NCBI GenBank assembly: GCA_036924285.1
Contig: JAYKYS010000008.1
Span: 18,833,001-18,897,000 of the forward strand
DNA: 64,000 nucleotides
Reading direction: 5' to 3'
Source of the DNA: Asterella californica
Lineage: Eukaryota > Streptophyta > Marchantiopsida > Marchantiales > Aytoniaceae
This document shows, piece after piece, positions 43,346 to 55,855 of the stretch. The notes under the pieces were generated by a model. That model was not told the origin of the DNA and made no database searches. It was given only the letters and a program-made list of their open reading frames with translations. The position numbers and the translations under genes are program-made. Positions within the stretch are counted from its first letter, which is position 1; every line of letters begins with the position of its first letter.

Positions 43346-44455
43346 ATGTAACCATCTCGATGATGCTCTTCGCTCTAGTTGTTTTCACACATGATTCACA
43401 TAAACGTCTCTGCTGTTGAGACTGGTCACGGTCAGTAGACTAGTCCTGGTCACACTTTAGTCAGTTCTGCTTGAACTGCAGTCTGAAGGAGAATCAATGA
43501 ATCTCAGATATTGAACATGCAGACTTTACCTCAGTGAAATACTCATAACAATATAAGAGGTAACTAATAACAAGATACACAATGAATCAATATGTGGGGA
43601 CTGTTATCCGATATGTGGAAATTCCAGCTTTTCGAAGTCTTCCAATCCAGGACTATAGTAAATTCTCCCTGTGTGCATTAACCATGTTCACTGGAAAAGT
43701 ACTGGATGCATACATAATATCGTTTATCTTATGTATCACATCGGTTCTTCGTTACGTATACGCAAAGTACAACCTGCTTATTCTTGATATGCTTTTATTA
43801 GACTGCAGGAGACAAACATTCTGAGTCGTCGAGCATACCTTTCCTCCTTCAGGCTCCTTTCGATTAGTCCATGTTCAGATATAATTGTTCTACGCAGTGA
43901 TTCATGATCATGTAAACCTTCGCAAATGCGCTAGACGTTAGTTCTTCTGGAAAAAGACAGCATCCGACGTCAGCCAAACCAGATTAAACATTCGCCACAC
44001 CTCTGATCATGAGGACGAAGACTTGGTCTCTCTTCGAGTATGCAACGTTGGACTTCTTTTAGCTTGTCAGGCCTGCAGTTGCCGTGTCGGCTGTCCCCTA
44101 CGTTGCTTTCAAGTCAACGCTATGCACGCTACGCGTTTCGCAAATTTAGAGCGCTAAGATATAGGTTAATAATCTTAGCTGAACCTAGCCTGTTCTTTCT
44201 GGCTGCCACTTACCGGGCCCGGGGGTATTGTGTCTTCACGTGAACCCCCACGAACCATCACAGCTAGAGATCACCGGAACATTTAGTACGTAGACTTCGG
44301 TAAGTTGATTTGATCTGCTGAAGCAAAATGTGGATCTAGGTTTATCTGAGTACACTTGCTGATGTCAAGCACTTGTAGGTTGCAGGGTTTGACTTCTGAA
44401 CCATTCGGATTTAGCAAGTCAGCTAGCAGTCCAACACAGCAACTTGAGAACCTGT
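43346..44455. other. no gene seen; includes the repeat partner at 43926
   Basis: 43926-44038 is the partner of 11747-11858. The rest is without recognised features; a small hairpin-like GGGGG...CCCCC lies near 44220-44255. Confidence 0.4.
43926..44038. repeat. partner of the 112-bp segment at 11747
   Basis: Near-identical to 11747-11858 in the same orientation. Confidence 0.85.
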
Positions 44456-44464
44456 TATATAAGT
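44456..44464 (+). promoter_or_regulatory. possible TATA box of the peroxidase gene
   Basis: TTATATAAG lies about 257 bp before the peroxidase ATG, which would give a 5' UTR of roughly 230 nt. Confidence 0.4.
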
Positions 44465-44720
44465 CTGAGAAACTTTACCTCCCTTCTGCTGAATAGAACT
44501 CGATCGTAGTATCCACTTCAGTGACATGTTGCAAGGGATAAGTGACCTTCTAGCTCGTGAGATGATATTTCTTTGACTTTCAAGGTCTCCATTCTTATCA
44601 AGTTGTTCGGTTGGGGCACGTTGCGTCGTATGAATTGACAAGGAACATTTGATTGCCGACAGAATTGAGGAATTGCACGAAGGCTAATACGGTGGTTACG
44701 TTGGACATACAAAGAGCATC

Positions 44721-46117
<1,397 letters not shown>

Positions 46118-46733
46118 ACTCCTGCTATCTCTTGTTGCATCTTCTCTTCATCATTCAGCTGCACTTGAACCTCGACGAAGAAGTACAAGGCCGGCGCCCA
46201 TGGACTCACGAGTTATGGCAGCCAACCTGAAAGGCTGGCTGTTGTCTTAACCGACGCAGACGAACCTGTGCATTCAAACTTAGTCCTCTATGTTCTCGGA
46301 AAACCAGAAATTGAAGACTTGTCGAGACTTCTCGCTCCATATGTTCAAACAGTCCCAACTTTGCAATCGATTTAAAGGCAATAAAGGTATGTACTGTCTT
46401 TACCTGCACACAGAATGATGAATTTTATGTGAAATTCAGTCTGAGCGTGATACACGTGCCTTGCAATCGGTATACTAGGCTATCGATATCTAGATCTATT
46501 CATCACAATATTACAGACGCATTTCTAGCGTGGAACTTGTTTCTGTGGTACGTATAAATCCAGTGTAATCTAGATAAGTCGATGGTGCTGCCATTTATGC
46601 CAACGACCTATAACCCGAAGCCTATCGACCGCCGTGCCGTTACCTCATGTGGAATATTTTACTGTATATTAATCTTTTGTGGTAATTGAAAATCATGAGT
46701 TCGGATGTCCCGGGGTTTCTTTAAACCTAGGGC
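46118..46733 (+). other. 3' flank of the peroxidase gene
   Basis: An AATAAA at 46380-46385, about 265 nt after the stop, is a plausible polyadenylation signal. Nothing else was recognised. Confidence 0.5.
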
Positions 46734-47112
46734 AACTCTGTACTATCTTGGGTCGTCAGATATATGGAATTCGTTAAACTTTGTAACAAACTATTCCACT
46801 GTCACTCTTGCCCCACCTCCGTCTGGTGTTTCGTCCGACAGCTGCTGGTGGTCGACCTCCTCCGACCTCCGTTCGTGCGTCCTTGGCCATATGCGGCCTG
46901 GTGTTCCTTCAACTTGGATTTGTCTACTCCGGGCTCGTGCTTACACTTCAGTCTCCTTGTGGTTATCCCAGTTGCTAACTCCCTGCGTGGTGATTTGGTT
47001 CCGGTAGCCTTCTCTGGTGTGGCCTGAATTCTTTCCCACCTCTGTTGATCGTCTCGTTAATAGATTTCGAGTCTTCAGCGCCCAAAAAAACGAAAACTCT
47101 CTACTATCTTGG
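46734..47112 (+). mobile_element. short retroposon with 18-bp target duplication
   Basis: AACTCTGTACTATCTTGG (46734-46751) and AACTCTCTACTATCTTGG (47095-47112) flank 343 bp that end in an A-rich tail (CCCAAAAAAACGAA). Long imperfect target duplications plus a 3' A-tail indicate a LINE-mobilised insertion. No pol III boxes or RT motifs were seen, so it could be a 5'-truncated LINE end or a SINE. Confidence 0.65.
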
Positions 47113-47775
47113 TAAGGACCGCATGCAAGATCCAAGGCAAACATGAAGATTCACACTTGGTCGTTCTGTGGAGAAGGACTGTGATGATCATGAGATAAGT
47201 GGTAGGCGTACTCGTAAGGGGGAATCCCGCCTGGAGAAGGTTTGGTTGCCATATTTTACTTTGATGTACACGTAAGAAAGTGGTGCATCGTCATTCTGTT
47301 ATCTTTTATTCACCGCATCCTTGTCTGCGCTCTGTTTCGATAAAGAGGCACGGATAAGGATCCATAACCTTCTCCTCCGGAACGACCATTCACTTAGAAT
47401 CAGTAGTTGCAAGTCCTCCCAGTGTAGCAGTCTGGATGCCAGTACTGCTAAAAATAAATAAATAAATAAATAAAGATCCATATCTTTTTCCCTTTGCGGA
47501 ACTGTAGGTATACAGGTTTTAGCGGGCCCTACTGCAGGACTCGCATGACTGGTAGACTACCAACGACGGCAGACCGGTAAGATAGGAGTGTTGTTCCAGG
47601 CAACTTTGCAGAGGTCACGTGAGATACGAAGTCATGGAAGTCAAGTCAGGAACATACTTCCGGTACTGGTGGAAGCACGTTATTGCTATAAAACTGTCAG
47701 GGTTATCAAAGTTAAGCAAGAAGATTCTTCAACGGGAGGAAGGAGAAAAGCAAGAGTTTATCAAACGGTAAACTT
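47113..47775. other. no gene seen; small AAAT microsatellite
   Basis: 47451-47474 is an (AAAT)n run. Nothing else was recognised. Confidence 0.45.
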
Positions 47776-47790
47776 CGTATATACACAATC

Positions 47791-48222
47791 GTGGATGGCA
47801 GGCACCAACTGTTGCCAATAGACCGGAGTCACATGCAACGGCTGTGGGCGCAGGCGGATATTCCAACGGCCCCTCCTGCTGGAGAACCGTACGTGATATG
47901 CTCCGGTCTGGGAGATTTAAGTGCTTTGGAGTCTCTCAACATGACCAACATTGGCCTCAACGGACTCCCCCCCACCACTTTAGGTGGCCTGTCCAACCTC
48001 AAGACGATGATCGTTGACGGCTGTAACCTCATCGGACCCATCCCTGGCGAGTACTGCAAGCTGAGCAATCTGAACACCCTTATTTTGAGGAACAACCTTC
48101 TGGATTCCTACCCATCCTGCATCGACAGCTTGGGTTCTCTCACTACGATCGATCTGACAAACAACAAGTTCACGGGAGCTCCGAAGAGACCTTCGGAGGT
48201 TGACTCCACCAAGTATTTGTGA
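47791..48222 (+). pseudogene. LRR protein gene, copy 3, 5'-truncated
   Basis: Matches the LRR gene from GTNCCQ onward. The tryptophan codon of NCCQW is TAG (47819-47821), and a deletion after TCNG removes the GRVIGLAITQS segment and shifts the frame. From ADIPTAPP the frame is intact to the end and closely matches copies 1 and 2. It extends past KRP with SEVDSTKYL before TGA, so it preserves the longer C-terminus that copies 1 and 2 have lost. The signal peptide and cap start are missing. Confidence 0.88.
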
Positions 48223-49698
48223 ACAGCGAGGGCGGTGTTGTGGGCTTACCTTAGGTTCTTGTGAGTAGATTGTTAAGCTGAAACTCGAAAGATATCCTCA
48301 AGAGCCTGTACGCAGGACCTTGAAGAAGTTCTAGTACGATTTGCGGATTGTATCGATATCTCTGTATACACATAATTGTAATTGAAGACAATTTATTCAA
48401 TTTTGTTGTACTACTATCGGGGTCTAGCAAATTAAACGACATTATTCGTCCGCAATTTCACGACTTACAAGTCGTTGTCTGAAGCTCATGTTGTGCTTCA
48501 TTTGACTGCCCTCAACCTCAGGTTCACGAGCCTTCTGCTCCAGCTACCATCGCAGCTCGCTGTACAGATTCTGAATATAACTAACAGTCCAGCATGTGAA
48601 GAAATAGAACTGTGGGAGAGATAATTGACAAAGCTCGATCTGTTACGCACGTGGGCTGGGCCAAGCATTTTCTCCGTAACTATTATAAAAGAACTATTAC
48701 AGTCCTGTCGGGAGCAACGGATGATGGCTCGTACATATGATCGGCACGCACGGTCATACCTTTACGTGGAGTTCAGGAAGATAAACACTCCCCCGTTCAG
48801 CATATTAACTAGCTTCTTCCTGATATCTGCGTAGTCCTGATTTGCCTCAGACGGGCTGTCACCGATTCCTACCTATCTTTCACACAACGTCTTCTGACGA
48901 TTCAACAGTTACATATGACAGTGACAACGTCCTACTCTCATCTTAATCGAAGAAGCTTGTCATGATCATCGAACATGTGCACGTGGTGTGGTGGAACACA
49001 GAGTCATTTCCATGCAACTATCGTAAGGTCAGGAATAAGAAAATATATTTTTGTTGGCACCTAGCTAGCAAGTGCTCACTGGACGAATAGTATTTGGCAA
49101 TTTACATTTCTTCACTATTTACTAGGCTGTAACAATGATGTCACTTGCACCAAAATTCATCCATTGCTGAGTAAATCTTGATGGAAAAGTATGACCTCTC
49201 CTTCACAGAAATTGCAAAGCATACAGTGCTGAAATTCTATTTGCAGTCCAAGTTCCGCTCTGTCCATGAACTCTGCATCACTGCCGGTCATTCAATCAGT
49301 TCGCAGCACTCCTGGTTCTGGGGATTCCACAGAGTGGATCGATCCGGAGACTTTCTCTGTCACTTGTCGAGGACCTCTAGATCTTCGCTGAGAGTTTGGG
49401 TGTGCGTGGTCATCGCCTTCAAAAGAACTGTAGAATGTATCGATCTGCTGGTCCGAGACTTGCGTCGCATGAGACTGCGCATCCAATGGTGCTTGGATAC
49501 GGATGCACCGTGAAGTTGTGAAAGCTTGGGTTTCTGTAAAGATGAAAACTGCCTGCTGGCCTTGCTTTGGATATCCAGAAGTAAGAAGTTGTCCACGTTG
49601 TCTCGATCGGCATATATGCTGGACATTCACTGTGTACAAAGATCTATTCGACTTCTTCTGATACCTCAAGAGCCTAGTCATTTCATGGCACTGGAGAT
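48223..49698. other. no supported gene
   Basis: 3' flank of LRR copy 3, then DNA with overlapping minus-strand ORFs of up to 129 codons (49292-49681) that show no motif. They could be exons of the minus-strand ORF that begins at 50049, but I see no decisive splice pattern. Confidence 0.35.
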
Positions 49699-50049
49699 CT
49701 AGACTTCAGTATTACTCAGAACTATTCCGTGTGAACTAGTTCCCAGAACTGAGCGGTCGACCGCAACAGGAGCTCCATTGGTTAACTCTGGGTCTGGTAG
49801 ATCTAGACTATCAGTGCTTTCATCTGTGGTTGGAGGACTTCGATCCGCGCAGAATAGTCGACGTAAACTGCGTGTAAGGAACGTCCAGGACTTCCCGATT
49901 GCATTTTTCACTGATCCGCTGGAAATGAATTGGACCTTGCGGTTCAAAAGGTAAAGCTCCACGAGTGTAGAGATAATTACTGTCGCGATAAGAACTGCTC
50001 GAAACGGCACTCCAACTATGATATCAAATAACATCAGAAACAGTGGCAT
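49699..50049 (-). CDS. hypothetical protein with an N-terminal membrane segment
   Basis: A 116-codon minus-strand ORF from an ATG. Residues about 2-32 are strongly hydrophobic (LFLMLFDIIVGVPFRAVLIA then TVIISTLVELYLL), followed by a basic stretch and an acidic serine/proline-rich tail. I do not recognise a family. It has no second copy in the window, and its codon use gives no clear verdict. It may be an exon of a larger gene continuing toward lower coordinates, or a chance ORF. Confidence 0.3.
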   Translation of the reverse strand: MPLFLMLFDIIVGVPFRAVLIATVIISTLVELYLLNRKVQFISSGSVKNAIGKSWTFLTRSLRRLFCADRSPPTTDESTDSLDLPDPELTNGAPVAVDRSVLGTSSHGIVLSNTEV

Positions 50050-50323
50050 GCTTTCACTTAGCTGTGAGCTCTCGCCCGTCAGTTCCGACCTAGTGCAACG
50101 AACTTATAAACGCAGAACGACCTCACGTACTGAAGGATGTCACTGAACTGCTGAAAGCCTAGAAATCGGGGCGGACGCTTCCGCGAGAGAATGAGCAGGA
50201 AGAGCGAGAGAGAAGAGGATTGTAATGAATGTGGAAAAGGAGTAGACATCCTGTCGTTCCACGCATTTATTCACCGATTTCGTCTGCGTGCGAATCCTCT
50301 GGCCGGCGCGTCCATGGAAAACT

Positions 50324-50359
50324 TTCGAATTCAGAGCGTCCCCCCGCTCTGAATTCGAA
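50324..50359. repeat. perfect 15-bp hairpin
   Basis: TTCGAATTCAGAGCG (50324-50338), loop TCCCCC, then CGCTCTGAATTCGAA (50345-50359). The stem is perfect. No transposon or terminator context was recognised. Confidence 0.85.
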
Positions 50360-50496
50360 TGTCCATTTCCCATTCGAACTTCCAACAGAAAGTTAGGGTC
50401 GCTCCTGTTAGTCGAAATCTGCTATCTTGAAATATAGTCGTTGCTAGCTATAGGAAACGGTCAAATCCTTGAAACGGACCATCAAAATGGCGTTGT

Positions 50497-50885
50497 TACT
50501 CCAAGAAACTGCCTTACGGCTTGTAGCATACAATCGTGTACGTTACCACCAGACGTATAAGTGGAAAGCTTACACGATAACCGAAGGAGTATCAAAATTT
50601 GGAGATGTCTTCGTCCTCTTGGCAGCTTATAGGCATGCGTTCTCGTAACGTTGAGTTTACGTCCCAAAGCAGAACCACTGACAGGTGAAACGGAGAAAAT
50701 CCGATACAAAGGGAAGGTCGATCCATCGATTGACAACATAATAATTACAATGTGCACGCAGAACCTTTAATATTTGCTGTTTTATTTTGATGATTATATG
50801 CCGGATGTACATGTCATGAAATTCTTCCGGAAGAAATGCTAAATATACTTTAACGTGTGGAATTATAGTAGCTGGCACAATGGGG
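50497..50885. repeat. partner of the 394-bp segment at 14085
   Basis: Same orientation as 14085-14478. Here the sequence runs on without the LTR insertion, so this copy shows the empty site. Confidence 0.88.
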
Positions 50886-52017
50886 ACAGACTATTAACTA
50901 TAGATTCAGAGTCTGAATATCCGTGTTGCTGTCAAGGTTGAAGTCAAATGCGATGTTCACTGTTATAGAAGGCATTCAATTTATTTAAAGGTCTGGCCAT
51001 GGCAAATATTGTATGAAGAAGGAAAGGGTTTCAGCTTCCGCATGAAAATGTAATGTTATGAGAGACATGGTAAAGTTCATGCATGACAAGTTGGCCACAA
51101 TTCGTATGAGAATTTATCTTTAGTGGGGTGCTGATCTTGGTGGACAAGGGGTACTTAGACTTTTGCAGATTCTGAAGGAGGAATTATAATGAAAATAACT
51201 AGCCAACACTAGTCAATTCAATCAGATTCCATCCGAGTATAGTTCTGAATCATCTCTTCTTGGCTGGCCCATAAGTTTAGGAGCCAGCAGATAACAAAAA
51301 CTTATATGGCCACAGCCGTAACCATTTACGCTTGAGACCCCTACGTAGTAAAGAGCACTAACTGTATAGTGCTTTCGACATCGTCGTAAATTCCTGGACG
51401 TTAATTCTAATCATTGATATTTCATATTTGTTTGTTTTTCACTTTTGATAAAAAATGGAGATGCAAACTCTTTTATTTTATTCTGACTGGGTCGTGTGCA
51501 CCCCTACGTAGTAAAGAGCATTAACCATATAGTGCGATACTTACCTCGTATAGACCTATTGGAGCTTGGGCCTCTAGGAACAAATGTTTAGTGTGTGCAT
51601 GCATGGTTGAAATGGCACGAGTGACCGGTTAACGTTCACAACAAGAATGTCATTTATTGTGAACTACGGAATTGTTTTTAACGTTTTCTTATCTCAAGTC
51701 GCTCTTTCTTCCCTAGGCCTCATCTCGAGTCACTCTTCCTTGATCGTTGTGTGCTGGTTGTTCCACCCCCGGCGGTCAGTGAAATTTTCATCGTTCTCTT
51801 TGACAAGGTGGGCCGGTGGTGATCGTAGAGTACATATTACCTGAGATTTGCTACTTTGTCATTTTTGTGTGTTTGTATTTTAGTTTCATTATTGTTAAGT
51901 TTATAAATGCTTAAACAGTAAGAAATTCAAGAAATTTTACTGGAAACTGTGAAATTTTGGATAACCCCGAATTTGGTTTCGGAACCGTTATTTGTGAACC
52001 GATTTATATACTTTGGA
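50886..52017. other. no gene seen; small direct repeat
   Basis: CCCCTACGTAGTAAAGAGCA occurs at about 51340 and again at about 51501, each followed by a similar TATAGTGC block. Otherwise AT-rich with no features. Confidence 0.45.
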
Positions 52018-52083
52018 GTGACCAGCATTGGCTTCAACGGACTCCTCCCAACCACTTTGGGTGGTCCGTCCAACCTCAAGACA
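52018..52083 (+). pseudogene. LRR gene fragment, copy 4
   Basis: 66 bp matching the TNIGLNGLLPTTLGGLSNLK-coding part of the LRR gene (GACCAGCATTGGCTTCAACG through CCAACCTCAAGAC), embedded in unrelated AT-rich DNA. Confidence 0.85.
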
Positions 52084-52855
52084 CTATTGCAGATGTGAGG
52101 TCTTTACAAATCTCTCAAGACGATAAATATGCATTACTAAACGCGATGGTTCGTATGATTTATGAATGTTTCTTACCGTTACCAAGCGTAAACCTTCATA
52201 CATTCTTCGTATTCTCAAAATTCTCTGACACAGACTTATCAAACAAAATCTTTCGTATGTTATAAAGAGATACGCTTCATAAATACATTTAACATTTACA
52301 AATAATTCGTTTTGTATATATACTAAACTAACTTTTTCATAAAAGGGGTTTAGATTCATGAAGAGCATTACTGGGTAGAAGTAGACGTAGGAGGAAGAGT
52401 AGTCTATCAGCCACTAGGAACTGGAATCAAAAGAAGTTTGCTGATATCCGGATATAGTTGTCGACTTCAAAAACTATTAGAGGTGTAGATGTTGACTTCG
52501 ATATTCTTGGGAATCAGAGTATTTTTCTGTCGCTGTCACAGTAATATAAGTGAGATCCGGAGGGGTTAAGCAGTCAAATTTCACGTGGAGCCAATCCTTT
52601 AGCAGAAGTCAAGGATCTGTTTGCCCATTTTTCTCTGATCGCTAGACTTTATCTCCGCGTGATGCGATTTCAGGGTGAGCAAGTCGCTTAAAAAAAAAGA
52701 AAATTCTTCCCGGGGTTCCTGTCGGTGTCTCAGGATTCTGTAATATTATTCCCACTTCCACGGTTTGTTTTGGGAATATTGATCGATCCTCTTTTGATGC
52801 TGCATGCATTATGCATTTGACACATGTCAAAATTACTTGCCAAGATTACCTGTCA
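52084..52855. other. no gene seen
   Basis: AT-rich; overlapping short ORFs without motifs. Confidence 0.4.
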
Positions 52856-55520
52856 CAGCAGGAGTCCTCAGCCTTCTGCCGAACCATCCATAGGTTTCGC
52901 TTCTCACATATCTTGACATCTAATGTTAGGAAGTAGGATGAATTGCAAGATGGATTGTCTTCTTAGGAATCCATGTGATGTCTTGTTTAGTTAGGATTGC
53001 TTAGATATAGCTCGGAAGACTTCATGTACTTAGGAAGCACTGTTAGAATTCTGGAAGACGAGATAGATGTCTTCTGGAATACTAGATTCATCTTTTGAGA
53101 GTGGAAGCTGGACTGTGAGGACCTGCTAAGGACTGACCTTTAGGCTCATAGCAAGTATGTGTGGTTTAGTGTAACAGAAGTTCGAACATATTGATGCATC
53201 CTCGAGGGTTGGTGTTACCACAAGCAGAGTTGGCCGAGGTCAAACCTTTCATCAAGGAGTTGGGCCTCGACTTCTTCACATGGGACTGGAACCTCGCAGA
53301 CCAGGATACTTTGGAAGATGTCTTGGCAGCGTTGCCTCCTCGCAACCGTGTACCTGTCAAGGCAAGGGTAGCTCGAGGAAGATCATCTTTGTGGACGGTG
53401 GAGTGGTGGCGATGAGCTTTCCAGAGGTCAGAAGCAGAGAACCGTAGATATGAGGTGGAGAAGAAGATTCTACCGATGATCTCAGAGAAGTGGCATGGAC
53501 TTGGAAGTACTACATACCTCTTCTTGGAAGACAGACAGGAGAGGAACGGATGGAAGGTGGAAGCTTACCGGGAGCCGAGGAAGCGTCTTCTGGAAAAGTT
53601 GTACCTTCATCTTTTCCCCAAAAGAAAGACCTAGAAGGTTAGATATCTTGGAGATCATGACGTGGAGTTCTTGAAAACTATCTGGGAAGAACATGTCGTC
53701 AACTGGGGCGCCTTCTTCCACACCTACGTCTAAGTAGAGTTGATGTACTTGGACATCCCAACAGGAAGGCTTCTTACCCCCTTTTTCTGGTTATATGTAC
53801 GTGTCTAAGGGGACCTGAAGGAAGACCAGTTGGTCAAGTATGGGCCAGCGAGACAACGAGAGATGAAAGAAGAGACCCCGGAGGAAGAAGACCGAACAGC
53901 TACCATGTCTTTCCCTCCCACTCTAGTGTCTCAGGCAAGACCAGACACTCAGCAGAAGATGATTAGGGTGCGAGAAGACACGCCGTCATCAAGGAAGATG
54001 GGACCTAGGAGTGTGCTTCGGAAGAGTACATCTTTCTCGATCATCCAATCTGGATCTGAGTCGGATTCACATGATGACACGCCCAGCACCAAGATCGCGA
54101 GAAAGACAGCTTCTACGACTACAAGGAGTCTGAAGTCGTAGAAGCTGTCTTTCGCGAGAAAGATAGCTTCTACTCATGTCTTGGCTTCGCGAGAAAGACA
54201 GCTTCTACATGAGTTGTTGTTCCGACTGCGATAAGAGACAGCGCAGCGAAGAGGACTACTTCTGCGATGAGAAGAGATCTTTCACCTCAGAAGACGTTGA
54301 GGGTAGCATCTTTTCGAGCGCAGAAGGAGAAGACCATGGTGGTGGTAGAAGAGGTTTCCATGCCTCTGGAAGATAAGGAAGACGTCTCTGAAAGACAAGG
54401 AAGATGTCTCTGATCAACTAGTGGACATGAACTTATCTTCTGCGAGAAGACGCCTGGAAGAATTCAGCGCATTCTTCAGTTCAGAGATCCAGCCAGCAAT
54501 GGAGTTGGTGAAGAAGCGCACGATGGCTCAGGAGAAGTCATTGTAGCATGGATTCGGTCTTTGAAACTTAATTCAGCAAGAGGAAGTCCAGAAACAGAAG
54601 CAGGAAGCTCTAGAAGTCAACCTCCACACCACAGAGAAAATGACCACAAAGTATAAGGTGGAAGCTTCTGTTTATGCCTAGGAGTTGGTACAACTGGGAA
54701 ATAGAACCAGGAGTTGTAAATGCAACTTCAGCAGCGCAAGTAGGAAATTTTGCAGATCAAGGATAAGCTCACTGATCTCGCAGAAGAGAAGACGACTTGG
54801 AGTGCACTGCAGGAAGCCACTGAAGCTCAAGCTACAAAAGAGAAGAAACAGCGAGTAGAAGTAGAAGCTTGAACCAAAGAGATCACGGCACAGATGAGAG
54901 AAGCACTTCAGAAGAAGTTCAACTTCACTGCGGGAAGGAAGCGTCTGATCCTAGCTCGTACATGGGATGACGCTTCCAGGAAAATATTAGTGGACTACAA
55001 GGAGAGCATGTTCCGCTACCTGGATTGACATATCGAGGACCTGAAGACTCTCTACAGTCTTCCCTCGATTCTCAATCATGCAATTACATCTTCTGGTGCA
55101 CCAAGATCGGCGATTGAGAAGGATCTCGACAAGGAGGAGTTCGACCTCGCTGTCAACTTGGTAGTGACAGCGTTGAAAGCCGAGAAGAAGAGCGAAGAAG
55201 CCCCGGAAGACAAGAAGCAGAGATGTCTTCCCAGGTGTTCAGAGTAGAGGAGGTGACTACCTTTGACCTCTGTGAGGTCACTCCAGCTCATAGTGTCGAG
55301 CATCTAACACAGAAGAGCCAAGAAATGCAAATGGATTCAACTTCCCAAGGACCTCTTCTAGCTTCCGAAGCCATGATGGAAGCACAAATGATGAGCCCGA
55401 AGAGGAAGTCACTTCAGCCGCACCAGAGGTACCAGCAGGGCCACCCACGGTGCTAGAAGCCGAATTAGGAGGTCAGACATGTGAGGAACCTATGAGGACT
55501 ACACCTGACGATCAGGAGTA
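52856..55520 (+). pseudogene. element F relic, copy 2 (unrecognised protein, coiled-coil end)
   Basis: A long decayed frame. From 53191: HPRGLVLPQAELAEV, FIKELGLDFFTWDWNLADQ, LAALPPRNRVPVKARVARG, WWR then TGA at 53413 where copy 1 has an arginine (CGA to TGA), then AFQRSEAENRRYEVEKKILP, YLFLEDRQERNGWKVEAYRE and LEKLYLHLFPKRK, and stops up to about 53830. Next come an acidic/serine region (to 54141), a hairpin, then helical coiled-coil-like stretches (ARRRLEEFSAFFSSEIQPAM near 54450; FNFTAGRKRLILARTWDDAS near 54920; EKDLDKEEFDLAVNLVVTAL near 55115). The intact ancestor would exceed 600 residues. No family recognised; two inverted copies in this window indicate a mobile origin. Confidence 0.65.
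54101..54153. repeat. perfect 20-bp inverted repeat with further half-copies
   Basis: GAAAGACAGCTTCTACGACT (54101-54120) and its exact reverse complement (54134-54153) surround a 13-nt loop. Two more GCGAGAAAGA(T/C)AGCTTCTAC copies follow up to about 54210, so alternative hairpins are possible. Confidence 0.88.
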
Positions 55521-55855
55521 GGTAGTAAAGGTAGTTAGCAGTTAATTACCCTGGCTATTTTTATAGGAATCAGAGTCTTCTATTTTAAGGTGAACAACTT
55601 CCTCTTTATTTATTACCGTTGCTTATCCTGTCCATGTGGCAGGATAAGCAACAGTAGGAGCAGGAAAGTAGTTTCTCAATTGAGAAGGGAACCGAAGCCT
55701 AGGAGGTGGTGGTCTTTCTGACAACATCTCATCTTTCCCTGACTGTGAGTTACGATTGGAAGGGATCTCCCTCCTGCGACTCAAGGTAATTGTATAAAGT
55801 AGATAACAATGTAGGATTTTACACACATGTGGGCACACACTCACAGACACTACGT

